A stretch of DNA of 13,627 nt from Candidatus Altarchaeota archaeon (GTDB lineage Archaea > Altiarchaeota > Altiarchaeia > IMC4 > SCGC-AAA252-I15). The DNA lies in NCBI GenBank assembly GCA_018815265.1, contig JAHIYG010000264.1, forward strand, positions 1 to 13,627, read 5' to 3'. Within the stretch, counting starts at the first letter, position 1. Every line of letters starts with the position of its first letter. A program made the position numbers and the translations under genes. Below the pieces are notes generated by a model that did not search any database, was not told the DNA's origin, and saw nothing but the letters and a program-made list of their open reading frames with translations. Shown here piece by piece: positions 7,012 through 13,627 of the stretch.

Positions 7012-7031
7012 GCTCTAATAATTGTTTTACG

Positions 7032-7040
7032 TTATTTTAA
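7032..7040. promoter_or_regulatory. Shared TATA-like box between the PHP gene and the hyd operon
   Basis: TTATTTTAA (reverse TTAAAATAA) is centred at 7036, almost exactly midway between the PHP start codon at 7011 and the hydB start codon at 7062. At about 25-26 bases it predicts leaderless transcripts in both directions. The only other AT-rich candidate, CATAAATAG at 7043-7051, is too close to hydB. Confidence 0.55.
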
Positions 7041-7061
7041 TGCATAAATAGATTACTTACA

Positions 7062-8036
7062 ATGGCTTTGGTATTGGAGAAGAAAGACATACATAAGTTT
7101 CTGGAACACCTATGCTTCAAATACACGGTGGTTGCGCCGATAAAGAGGGAATCAGACACCACATTTGACATATACCAGAAAGATTCAACACTAGACCTAG
7201 GGTATGAGACAACCAATACATCAGTTAAGAGATACTTTTTCAAACCGCAAGAGACGCTTATCAAATACAAAAAGGGGAAGGCGGAAGTCCATGCAGAAGA
7301 CGACAAACTCCTCGTATTCGGCTTGCAGATGGCAGACGCAGCTGCACTGAAGATACTAGATGAGGCGTTTGAAAAGCCAATACCAGACACACCCTATCTT
7401 GAGCGCAGGAAAAAAGCAACAATAGTCGCATTCGAAAACACCCCCACCCCCAATTCATTCTACGATGAGCTTGAACTAGACTGTGAAGGCGTCGCAGACG
7501 CGGTATTCACCGACGCAGGCGACAAATATGTGGTTGAAGCAAAGACGCCCAAGGGGGAGAAACTCGTCAAAAACAGATACATAAAAGGCAAAGACGTTAA
7601 AAACGCGGCTTCCGAAAAATTCAAAGGCAAAAAAATAAATCTGAAGAAGGTCATGAACTTCTTGGACAAGGGGCCAAACCACAGTCTGTGGATTGAGCTG
7701 GCAGAAGAATGCTTCGCATGTGGAGCATGCGCATACGCCTGCCCGATATGCCACTGCTTCGATGTCACAGACAGACTCAACATTACAGGGACTGAGGGAG
7801 ATCGGAGCAGATGCTGGGACTCATGCATGCTCGCCGACTTTTCGGCAGTGGCAATGGGTGGAAACTTCCGCCCGGAAAGACACGAGAGAATACACAACTG
7901 GTACCACCATAAATTCTCAAGAGCAGTGAAGGAACGCGGAAAACCAGACTGCGTCGGATGCGGCAGATGCATCACAGTATGCCCTGCAAAAATCAAAATA
8001 CACGACATAATAAAAAAATGCGAGGAAATGGGATGA
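7062..8036 (+). CDS. hydB: Sulfhydrogenase beta subunit (4Fe-4S electron-transfer protein)
   Basis: A 324-residue homologue of HydB/AsrA, the iron-sulfur subunit that carries electrons between the flavin subunit HydG and the hydrogenase dimer HydAD in the cytoplasmic group 3b enzyme. The C-terminal part holds two ferredoxin-like clusters: C217, C220, C223, C227 (CFACGACAYACP) and C297, C300, C303, C307 (CVGCGRCITVCP). Further cysteines at C230, C232, C251 and C255 fit the extra ligands of this family. The N-terminal ~200 residues are the family-specific alpha/beta domain. The start at 7062 is supported by the TATA-like box 26 bases upstream and the lack of a Shine-Dalgarno site, as expected for the leaderless first gene of an operon. 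Its stop overlaps the hydG start (ATGA). Confidence 0.95.
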   Translation: MALVLEKKDIHKFLEHLCFKYTVVAPIKRESDTTFDIYQKDSTLDLGYETTNTSVKRYFFKPQETLIKYKKGKAEVHAEDDKLLVFGLQMADAAALKILDEAFEKPIPDTPYLERRKKATIVAFENTPTPNSFYDELELDCEGVADAVFTDAGDKYVVEAKTPKGEKLVKNRYIKGKDVKNAASEKFKGKKINLKKVMNFLDKGPNHSLWIELAEECFACGACAYACPICHCFDVTDRLNITGTEGDRSRCWDSCMLADFSAVAMGGNFRPERHERIHNWYHHKFSRAVKERGKPDCVGCGRCITVCPAKIKIHDIIKKCEEMG

Positions 8037-8860
8037 ACACATACCAACCCTACGAGATGAAGGTGGCAGGAATAGAAACGCTGTCACATGATTCAGTATT
8101 GGTTACCATGAAATTCAAGGCCGACACTGAACGGAAGAAATTCAAGTTCATACCCGGGCAATTCGTAGAACTCTCGCTGCTGGGATACGGTGAAATACCA
8201 GTGGGCATAGCATCAGCACCCCATGACGACATAGTGCAGGTTTCAGTCAGAAACGTCGGCAACGTGTCTGCGGCAATCCACAGGCTCGAAGTCGGAGACG
8301 CAATCGGCATCAGGGGGCCGTTTGGGAACGGCTTCAAAAAGGAGTGGATATCTGGAAAGGACCTCATAATCGTGACCGGAGGTTGCGGAATACCTCCTAT
8401 GCGCTCTCTCGTATTAGACGTCATCAAACACAGAAAAGACTACGGCGACGTGAAACTGCTATACGGTTCAAGAACTCAGCAAGACCTCCTATTCAGGCAG
8501 GAATACCCTGCATGGAAGAAAAAAATCGATGTGCTTTTGACTGTAGACAAAGACGACGCCCCAGACACATCACTTCAGATGGACTGCGCAACCGGCGTTG
8601 TCACAAACCTCCTGGATGAAATTAAAATCACAAGTAAATCCGTGGCTGTAATGTGCGGGCCGCCAATCATGTACAAGTTCGTAATCAAGAAACTCCTGCA
8701 GATGGGGATGCCAGAACACAAAATACTCGTGTCCCTTGAGAGGAGGATGAAATGCGGCATCGGCAAATGCCAGCACTGCACGTCAGGTTCGAAATACGTC
8801 TGCTTGGACGGGCCGGTGTTCACCTATGAAGAAATAATGAAAGAATACGGAGGCCTATGA
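8033..8860 (+). CDS. hydG: Sulfhydrogenase gamma subunit (FAD/NAD(P)-binding reductase)
   Basis: A 275-residue ferredoxin-NADP reductase-fold protein that exchanges electrons between NAD(P)H and the HydB clusters through FAD. The N-terminal barrel (1-105) contains FIPGQFVELSL and the flavin-binding VGIASAP (57-63). The nucleotide domain has VTGGCGIPPMRSL (114-126) and the MCGPP motif (207-211). At the C terminus C241, C246, C249 and C257 (KCGIGKCQHC, then VCLDG) form the 2Fe-2S site typical of HydG and PyrK-like proteins. I place the start at 8033 because it gives an ATGA overlap with the hydB stop and GAGG lies ~6 bases upstream. A longer frame from 7958 only reads through hydB out of frame. 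The set of motifs matches group 3b hydrogenase and AsrB-type subunits. Confidence 0.95.
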   Translation: MNTYQPYEMKVAGIETLSHDSVLVTMKFKADTERKKFKFIPGQFVELSLLGYGEIPVGIASAPHDDIVQVSVRNVGNVSAAIHRLEVGDAIGIRGPFGNGFKKEWISGKDLIIVTGGCGIPPMRSLVLDVIKHRKDYGDVKLLYGSRTQQDLLFRQEYPAWKKKIDVLLTVDKDDAPDTSLQMDCATGVVTNLLDEIKITSKSVAVMCGPPIMYKFVIKKLLQMGMPEHKILVSLERRMKCGIGKCQHCTSGSKYVCLDGPVFTYEEIMKEYGGL

Positions 8861-9621
8861 TGAAGAAACTAGGGAAACCCACGATTGCAATATTCGACTT
8901 CACAGACTGCGAAGGCTGCGAAGTAGAATTCATCAACCTCAAGGAAAAACTAATGGATTTGATGGGTGAAACAGACATAATCAACTGGAGGCTCGCCAAA
9001 GACATAAACAGCCCAGGCCCATTCGACATAACATTCATAGAGGGAACACCAGTCACCCCCCACGAGCAGGAGATGCTGCGTGAAATAAGGGAAAAATCAA
9101 AATACCTCATAGGTTTGGGTGCGTGCGCCTGCACAGGCGGGATACCAGCTATCGTAGATGATGAGCTTGAGAGGCCGAAATTCTACAAACTCGTATATCC
9201 TCCGGAATACAAGCCTGAAGGAACCGAAGCCAAGCCATTGAGTGCATACGTCAAAGTCGACTACATGATAAACGGATGCCCAGTTGACAAGGACGAGATT
9301 GAACGCTACATAACGGAACTGCTCGCAGGCAAAAGCCCGGAAGACCGCGACAACCCAGTATGTATGGAATGCAAGATAAACGACAACAGATGCCTGCTTG
9401 CAAACGACCAACCGTGTCTTGGACCAATAACCCGCGGAGGCTGCAAGGCGTTCTGCGTCACGCAAGGTAAAAGATGCTACGGCTGCTACGGCCTCGTAAA
9501 AGACGGAAACTTCAAAGCAATGGTTAAAAGACTAAACCAAATACAATGCGAAGAAGACACCAGATTAATGCTCAACATGTTCATGAGCGAGACAAAAGAA
9601 TACAAGAGGGCATACAAATGA
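8860..9621 (+). CDS. hydD: Sulfhydrogenase delta subunit (NiFe hydrogenase small subunit)
   Basis: The 253-residue small subunit pairs with HydA and holds the chain of iron-sulfur clusters to the active site. The proximal cluster ligands are C17 and C20 (DCEGCEVEF), C89 (GACACTGGIP) and C140 (NGCPVDKDE). C168, C171, C178, C186, C195, C199, C206 and C209 would hold the medial and distal 4Fe-4S clusters. There is no twin-arginine signal, so the enzyme is cytoplasmic, as for other group 3b hydrogenases. Two adjacent ATGs are possible: 8857 gives an ATGA overlap with hydG, but GGAGG at 8849-8853 is better spaced (6 bases) for 8860. Its own stop overlaps the hydA start. Confidence 0.95.
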   Translation: MKKLGKPTIAIFDFTDCEGCEVEFINLKEKLMDLMGETDIINWRLAKDINSPGPFDITFIEGTPVTPHEQEMLREIREKSKYLIGLGACACTGGIPAIVDDELERPKFYKLVYPPEYKPEGTEAKPLSAYVKVDYMINGCPVDKDEIERYITELLAGKSPEDRDNPVCMECKINDNRCLLANDQPCLGPITRGGCKAFCVTQGKRCYGCYGLVKDGNFKAMVKRLNQIQCEEDTRLMLNMFMSETKEYKRAYK

Positions 9622-10868
9622 AAAATGTTGTTCCACACTACATAGCAAAGATTGAAGGGCACGGCTCCTTAAGGATAGACTACACCACAGAATCTGCGAA
9701 GATGCAGATACACGAGGGAGAGAGGCTATTCGAGGCGATGCTTGTAGGCAGAAACTACGAAGACGGCGTATTCATACCCCAGAGAATCTGCGGAGTCTGC
9801 CCCACAGCCCACTGCATGTCAGCGCTTAAGGCGCTCGAATACGCAATGGACATTGAAGTGTCGAAGACAACACGGGACCTGAGGAAACTCATGCTCTGCG
9901 GTCAGATGATACAAAGCCACGCCCTACACCTGTTCTTTCTCGTAGTCCCTGACTACCTCCACGTCGACAGCGCACTCGCGTTGGTTGACGCAGCGCCTGA
10001 CAAATTCAGGATGGCGTTGAACCTCAAAAAAATAGGCGACAAAATAGTGGAGGTCGTAGGTGGTCGGCCAGTCCACCCCATCACACCCCAAGTAGGTGGT
10101 TTCAGCAAGGTGCCAACCAAGCAGCAGCTTACCCTCCTGAGGAAAGAGCTTGAAATCACGCTCGCAGACGGTGTTGGATGCGTCAAACTCTTTGCAAGCC
10201 TGCATTACCCTGAACTTGAGAATCCCACGCAGTATCTGAGCATACAGGCAGACAACAAATACGGATTCTACGGAGGCCTCATAAACTCGTCCACTGGAGA
10301 CGTCTTCGACATCTCAGACTACAAAATGCACATTGAAGAGTTTGTACAACCCTATTCAAACGCGAAATTCAGCAAGACCAAAAAGAACCCCATGATGGTC
10401 GGGTCGCTGTCTCGGCTTAACCTCCACAGCATATTCCTAAACCCAATGGCTTCAGAAGAGCTTGAGGCCTCGGGGATAAAGTTCCCAAGCTACAACAGCT
10501 TCCACAACAACTTCGCGCAAGCCGTTGAAATACTGCATTTCATAGAGGAGGCAATAGCCAGAATCGACGATGTGTTGAATGAGGGACTTGCTGACTACAA
10601 ACAAAAAGTGAAAGCCAAGGCGGGAGTGGGGTCAGGCGCCGTCGAGGCTCCACGCGGCACACTGTACTACACCTATGGAGTCGACGACAGGGGAAAAATC
10701 ACGGAATGCAACATCATAACCCCAACCGTCCAAAACCTATTCAACATAGAATATGACGCGCAGGAGCTTTTGCAGATAACAGCCGGAAAAAAACAAGCAG
10801 AACGAGAGAGACTTCTAGAGATGCTCATTCGGGCATACGACCCATGCATCACATGCTCAGTACACTAA
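9618..10868 (+). CDS. hydA: Sulfhydrogenase alpha subunit (NiFe hydrogenase large subunit), no C-terminal extension
   Basis: The 416-residue catalytic subunit oxidises or produces H2 at a NiFe(CN)2CO centre; homologues also reduce sulfur in vitro. The N-terminal ligand motif is RICGVCPTAH (R56, C58, C61, H65) and the C-terminal one is DPCITCSVH (D408, C410, C413, H416). The start at 9618 overlaps the hydD stop as ATGA, with GAGGG ~8 bases upstream. The stop codon follows the last ligand-motif histidine directly. Most NiFe large subunits carry a further tail that a dedicated protease removes after nickel insertion, so this one would not need that step. The four subunits are in the order B-G-D-A known from Thermococcales and other group 3b operons. 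No hydrogenase protease gene is seen here. Confidence 0.96.
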   Translation: MKNVVPHYIAKIEGHGSLRIDYTTESAKMQIHEGERLFEAMLVGRNYEDGVFIPQRICGVCPTAHCMSALKALEYAMDIEVSKTTRDLRKLMLCGQMIQSHALHLFFLVVPDYLHVDSALALVDAAPDKFRMALNLKKIGDKIVEVVGGRPVHPITPQVGGFSKVPTKQQLTLLRKELEITLADGVGCVKLFASLHYPELENPTQYLSIQADNKYGFYGGLINSSTGDVFDISDYKMHIEEFVQPYSNAKFSKTKKNPMMVGSLSRLNLHSIFLNPMASEELEASGIKFPSYNSFHNNFAQAVEILHFIEEAIARIDDVLNEGLADYKQKVKAKAGVGSGAVEAPRGTLYYTYGVDDRGKITECNIITPTVQNLFNIEYDAQELLQITAGKKQAERERLLEMLIRAYDPCITCSVH

Positions 10869-10873
10869 ACAAA

Positions 10874-11080
10874 ATGCCATATGCAAAGCCTGTCAAGGTG
10901 ATATCAGTCGATGGGAAAAAGGCACTCGTACAGACGGAACATGGAAAGAAGAGAATAGACGCAAGCCTTATTGGGAACATATCACCCGGCGACTACCTAC
11001 TGCTGCATGACAGCCTGGCTGTGAACAAACTGGAAAAAGACGATGCATTGGAGACAATGGAAAAATTAGGCAGTCTTTAG
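10874..11080 (+). CDS. HypC/HupF-like hydrogenase maturation chaperone lacking the N-terminal cysteine
   Basis: A 68-residue protein with the size and layout of HypC, the chaperone that carries the Fe(CN)2CO unit with HypD and delivers it to the hydrogenase large subunit. The pattern KPVKVISVDGKKALVQ, then the barrel strands, ISPGDYLLLHDSLAV (H45) and a helical tail KLEKDDALETMEKL follow the family in order. HypC proteins begin M-C-x-x-x-P, with Cys2 essential; here the start is MPYAKP, so Pro6 is kept but Cys2 is replaced by Pro. The start at 10874 is 5 bases after the hydA stop; a longer frame from 10844 overlaps hydA and adds no cysteine. It is the last gene of the hyd operon. Its role in maturation or holding of HydA is inferred. 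The stop overlaps mscS by TTAG. Confidence 0.8.
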   Translation: MPYAKPVKVISVDGKKALVQTEHGKKRIDASLIGNISPGDYLLLHDSLAVNKLEKDDALETMEKLGSL

Positions 11081-12150
11081 TTGCCGTGCAACTTTTTCTT
11101 GAATACGCCGTCGACCGAATCCTCATGGAATACCAACTGCATGTGCGGATAGGCAATTGCGACCCTGTTTTTGTTTTCTGGCTTGTTGAATGCATCAAGT
11201 ATCTTGTCTGTTATGTCTGACTTGATTTTGTGGCGTTTGTTCTGCCTGCAGATGAACTTCACCTTGACTACCACACAGGACTGGTCCATGGAAACAAGAA
11301 CAGTTGGCTCGTCACTCAACTCCTGCTCCTGTGGCGTGCCATAGAGATAGGGCCTCATCTTTTCAGAGGCTTTTTCCATGCTATTGCCTAAAGCATCCAT
11401 GGTCGCGGCTTTAATCAAATCCTTAGCCAACGCAAGATCGCTTTCATAAGTCACAGAAACGGGAATATACTCCCAAACATACGGGAAGTCGCTTGAGTAA
11501 TTGTGTATGGCTTCAGTCAACACTATATTGTTTGGAAAGGTAATTTTGACGCCCGTTGGTTCAAAACCCTTCATGTCACCGCCAACCTCCCGCAGCACTG
11601 TGTTGAAGGGGGTAATCTGGTCGACGTCGCCTTTTATGTCCTTGATTAAAATCCTGTCCCCCACCTTGTAAACCCTCTTGGAAAGTATTATGACCCACCC
11701 CACAAGGGAGGTTAGGGGCTGCTGCATTGCGATGGCGAGACCTGCTGAAAACACCCCGATTGAAATCCCCAGAGACTCAAGAGAGCCTGTGAACTGGGCC
11801 AATACTATGACGAATGTGACAACCCACACTCCATAGTTCCAGACAGTCAAAAGATGGCTTCTGCTGTCTCTCTCAAGGAAAAAGAAGAACCCGTCAAGTA
11901 TGGGGGTGCTTATGCCAAGAAACAAGGTTGCGAGAATGAAAACAGCTGCAGCGACCTGGATGCTTTTTAGTATGTCCAAAAAATCCGGACTTAATTCGAT
12001 GACGTCATACATGACAAGGACTCCCAATACATAGTACGCCCCGATTACGATAAGCGACAAACCGATTATGATAATCTGCTGCTGCTGTATCTTCCTCATG
12101 TAACTCTGAAGTATCTCCCTTTCCCTGTCAATTATTAAAGGCAGCTTCAT
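11077..12150 (-). CDS. mscS: Small-conductance mechanosensitive channel, MscS family
   Basis: A 357-residue membrane channel that opens under membrane tension to release solutes on osmotic downshift. Hydrophobic segments lie at about residues 26-48, 66-86, 104-120 and 127-157. The last is the pore helix, with the typical small-residue pattern GISIGVFSAGLAIAMQQPLT, followed by SLVGWVIIL and the KVGDRI strand that opens the cytoplasmic beta domain. The C-terminal alpha/beta region (about 230-345) completes the vestibule. The N terminus is charged (DREREILQSYMRKIQQQQ). ATG 12150 lies ~27 bases from a shared TATA-like box, so the message is probably leaderless. It has no functional link to the convergent hyd operon or the divergent gcvT that I can see. 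Confidence 0.94.
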   Translation of the reverse strand: MKLPLIIDREREILQSYMRKIQQQQIIIIGLSLIVIGAYYVLGVLVMYDVIELSPDFLDILKSIQVAAAVFILATLFLGISTPILDGFFFFLERDSRSHLLTVWNYGVWVVTFVIVLAQFTGSLESLGISIGVFSAGLAIAMQQPLTSLVGWVIILSKRVYKVGDRILIKDIKGDVDQITPFNTVLREVGGDMKGFEPTGVKITFPNNIVLTEAIHNYSSDFPYVWEYIPVSVTYESDLALAKDLIKAATMDALGNSMEKASEKMRPYLYGTPQEQELSDEPTVLVSMDQSCVVVKVKFICRQNKRHKIKSDITDKILDAFNKPENKNRVAIAYPHMQLVFHEDSVDGVFKKKLHGN

Positions 12151-12171
12151 GGTAGTAAATTGGTTTCAATA

Positions 12172-12183
12172 GATTTATATAAT
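12172..12183. promoter_or_regulatory. Shared TATA-like box between mscS and gcvT
   Basis: GATTTATATAAT is a strong archaeal TATA box in either direction, centred at 12177. It is 27 bases from the mscS start at 12150 (leaderless) and predicts plus-strand initiation near 12203, 11 bases before the preferred gcvT ATG at 12214. It lies within the extra residues that a gcvT start at 12160 would require, which argues against that start. Confidence 0.6.
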
Positions 12184-12213
12184 TGCTATTCAATACCTAT
12201 CTTAGATGATTTG

Positions 12214-13350
12214 ATGGATCCCCAGAAAACACCGTTACATGATGCGCATGCAAGGCTTAATGCGAAAATTGTGGACTTCCACGGCTGGCTCATGCCCATA
12301 CACTACACATCAATAGTGCAGGAGCATGAGGCGGTCAGAACCAACGCGGGACTTTTTGACGTCTCACACATGGGGGAGTTTCTAGTATACGGTTCCGAGG
12401 CGACGTTATTCATAAACAAGCTAGTCACAAACGACGTCACAAAGATAGATGACAAACAGTGCATGTATACCCCAATGTGCATTGAAGAGGGCGGCATAGT
12501 CGACGACCTCATAGTCTATCGCCACAGCAGAGACCACTATATGCTAGTAGTCAACGCCTCAAACATAGAAAAAGACTTTGACTGGGTGAACTCCATCAAG
12601 AAAAAATACTTGGATGAAGTGAAGAAATACAGGGACAGCCTAAGTGAGAAAGACTTGGTAATACGAAACGTCAGCGACAAAACATCGCTTATCGCACTGC
12701 AGGGCCCGGCGTCAAAGGAGATACTGCCGAAGATAACAGATGAAGACGTATCCCAAATAAAAAGATTCCATTTCGCAGAGGATATCGGCATCGGAGATGC
12801 GAAAACCGTCGTTTCACGGACAGGTTACACCGGTGAAGACGGCTTTGAAATATACCTGCCGTCAGAGCTTGCACATGAGGTGTGGGATAAGATAATGGAT
12901 GCTGGAAAAGAACACGGCATCATGCCGTGCGGGTTGGGGGCAAGAGACACCCTGCGGCTTGAATCAGCCCTCATGCTGTATGGTAATGACATAGACGAAA
13001 AAACAACCCCATTGGAGGCGCCGCTTACATGGACTGTTAAACTTGACAAAAACGATTTTATCGGAAAAGAAGCCCTTCTCAAACAGAAGAATGCAGGAGT
13101 CAAGAAAAAACTGGTGGGCTTCGAACTCACTGAAAAGGGAATACCCCGGTCAGGCTATGAACTGGCAGCAGACAGCGAAAAAATAGGCTATGTGACCTCT
13201 GGAACATACTCTCCAACACTCAAAAAAAGCATCGGTTTAGGGTATGTAAAAACACCAAAAGCAGTTGAAGGCACTGAAATAGAGGTTATAATAAGGGATA
13301 AGCCCGTCAAGGCGAAAACCGTGAAAATACCCTTCTACAAAAGGGTTTAA
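12214..13350 (+). CDS. gcvT: Aminomethyltransferase (glycine cleavage system T protein)
   Basis: GcvT moves the methylene group from the aminomethyl-lipoyl arm of the H protein to tetrahydrofolate (or an archaeal pterin), releasing ammonia. It has 378 residues, a usual length. Signatures are TPLHDAHARLNAKIVDFHGW at the N terminus, FDVSHMGEF (48-56), EGGIVDDL with the folate-activating Asp97, VNASNIEKD (113-121), RTGYTGEDGFEI (202-213) and CGLGARDTLRLE (239-250). The GcvT C-terminal barrel ends near 370. The start at 12214 (MDPQKTPLHD) fits the family N terminus. A frame from 12160 adds 18 residues across the TATA-like box and is rejected. The gcvH and gcvP genes are not in the window. No Shine-Dalgarno site is strong; GATGAT at 12205-12210 is the best candidate. 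Confidence 0.96.
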   Translation: MDPQKTPLHDAHARLNAKIVDFHGWLMPIHYTSIVQEHEAVRTNAGLFDVSHMGEFLVYGSEATLFINKLVTNDVTKIDDKQCMYTPMCIEEGGIVDDLIVYRHSRDHYMLVVNASNIEKDFDWVNSIKKKYLDEVKKYRDSLSEKDLVIRNVSDKTSLIALQGPASKEILPKITDEDVSQIKRFHFAEDIGIGDAKTVVSRTGYTGEDGFEIYLPSELAHEVWDKIMDAGKEHGIMPCGLGARDTLRLESALMLYGNDIDEKTTPLEAPLTWTVKLDKNDFIGKEALLKQKNAGVKKKLVGFELTEKGIPRSGYELAADSEKIGYVTSGTYSPTLKKSIGLGYVKTPKAVEGTEIEVIIRDKPVKAKTVKIPFYKRV

Positions 13351-13361
13351 ACCCTCTTTTA
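13342..13361 (+). terminator. Palindrome and T-run at the end of gcvT
   Basis: AGGGTTTAAACCCT (13342-13355) is a perfect 14-base palindrome overlapping the gcvT stop codon. The stem extends through AAAA/TTTT with one bulged C, and CTTTTAT follows. A GC stem followed by a T-run is a plausible transcript end for gcvT. Confidence 0.5.
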
Positions 13362-13395
13362 TAGCTCCCCTACCTATATCTTCGGGAGGCTCGTA

Positions 13396-13536
13396 TCAAA
13401 ACTGGCAACTATTGTCGCCAGTTTGACGCGGAGCAGACGTATGTCTGCTAGCGTACCAAAACAGCGTCGCTGTTTTGTGTATAAGCTTGAAACTTATATG
13501 TTACAAGGGGGTATAATCCGTTTCCTAAAGGAACGG
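13396..13536. repeat. Series of five hairpins in the gap before carA
   Basis: Five adjacent inverted repeats fill most of the ~197-base gap. H1: TCAAAACTGGC (13396-13406) with GCCAGTTTGA (13417-13426), one bulged A. H2: AGCAGAC/GTCTGCT (13432-13449, loop GTAT), extended by ACGC/GCGT. H3: CAAAACAGC/GCTGTTTTG (13457-13477, loop GTC), perfect. H4: TATAAG/CTTATA (13480-13498). H5: CCGTTTCCT/AGGAACGG (13518-13536), one bulged T, ending 11 bases before the carA ATG. A TATA-like CTATATC at 13373-13379 would put the whole series in the carA leader; CTTATATG near 13493 would give a 26-base leader with only H5. H1 gains a wobble pair only when read on the minus strand, so the RNA orientation is undecided. 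I recognise no known RNA family. Confidence 0.55.
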
Positions 13537-13547
13537 TTTCATCGCTT

Positions 13548-13627
13548 ATGAAGGCTTATCTGGCTGTGGAAGACGGTACATTTCTTGAAGGTAAGGCATT
13601 CGGGGGAGACAAGGGTGCTCACGGAGA
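13548..13627 (+). CDS. carA: Carbamoyl-phosphate synthase small subunit, N-terminal part (gene runs off the window)
   Basis: Only 26 residues are present: MKAYLAVEDGTFLEGKAFGG then DKGAHG. The VLEDGTxFxGxxFG pattern followed by a short gap and a Gly-Glu-like end is the typical start of CarA, the glutaminase subunit that supplies ammonia to CarB for carbamoyl phosphate, the precursor of pyrimidines and arginine. The ATG at 13548 has no close Shine-Dalgarno site; AGGAA at 13529-13533 lies inside a hairpin and is 14 bases away. The series of hairpins just upstream may control this gene. Identity rests on a short stretch, so it is likely rather than certain. Confidence 0.78.
   Translation, partial: MKAYLAVEDGTFLEGKAFGGDKGAHG

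Noticed and set aside
7460..8047. A 195-residue minus-strand frame opposite hydB
   Set aside because: It is antisense to the cysteine-rich ferredoxin part of hydB, which is clearly the real gene.
7062..11080. Anaerobic sulfite reductase (asrAB-type) rather than hydrogenase
   Set aside because: HydB and HydG resemble AsrA and AsrB, but the next two genes are NiFe small and large subunits with RxCGxC and DPCxxC motifs, and no siroheme sulfite reductase subunit is present.
12160..12213. An upstream gcvT start at 12160
   Set aside because: It would place the strong TATATAA box inside the coding sequence and adds residues that are not part of the GcvT N terminus; ATG 12214 begins the family sequence.
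13396..13536. A CRISPR array
   Set aside because: The hairpins differ from one another in sequence and there are no equal repeats separated by spacers of constant length.

Overview
The window looks like a piece of an archaeal chromosome, most likely from an uncultivated euryarchaeal-type lineage that I cannot place more precisely. The archaeal signs are: an Lrp-type regulator beside an archaeal aminotransferase; an archaeal/fungal-type aspartate-semialdehyde dehydrogenase; a complete HydBGDA (group 3b) sulfhydrogenase operon; frequent AGA/AGG and ATA codons; AT-rich TATA-like boxes about 26 nt before start codons; and several genes that look leaderless. I see no mobile element, CRISPR array, rRNA or tRNA.

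Layout. (1) 1-956, minus strand: the 5' part of a class I/II aminotransferase, preceded by an Lrp/AsnC regulator with a palindrome at its own promoter. (2) About 1007-5118: three genes I do not recognise. They are a small protein whose reading frame is open well upstream of its first usual start codon, a minus-strand protein with a winged-helix-like segment at each end, and an ~812-residue protein transcribed divergently from it. (3) 5115-7011, minus strand: asd (lysine/threonine/methionine biosynthesis) and a PHP-domain phosphoesterase. The gap between them folds into a compact multi-stem RNA that would be the asd leader. (4) 7062-11080, plus strand: hydB-hydG-hydD-hydA, joined by ATGA-type overlaps, then a 68-residue HypC-like gene. 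HydA ends exactly at its last nickel-ligand motif, and the HypC-like protein lacks the N-terminal cysteine of HypC. (5) 11077-12150, minus strand: an MscS-type channel. (6) 12214-13350: gcvT. (7) 13351-13547: a run of hairpins leading into the start of carA, which continues beyond the window.

How it works together. HydA and HydD form the NiFe catalytic dimer. HydB and HydG carry electrons between its iron-sulfur clusters and NAD(P)H, and the HypC-like protein probably serves maturation. The aminotransferase, asd, gcvT and carA are amino-acid, one-carbon and nucleotide metabolism. All four divergent gene pairs seem to share one central TATA-like box, and both convergent pairs flanking the unknown gene/asd and hyd/mscS boundaries overlap by the same 4 bases, TTAG. 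The most interesting signals are the folded asd leader, the hairpin series before carA, the HypC-like/HydA maturation anomaly, and the uncharacterised three-gene block.
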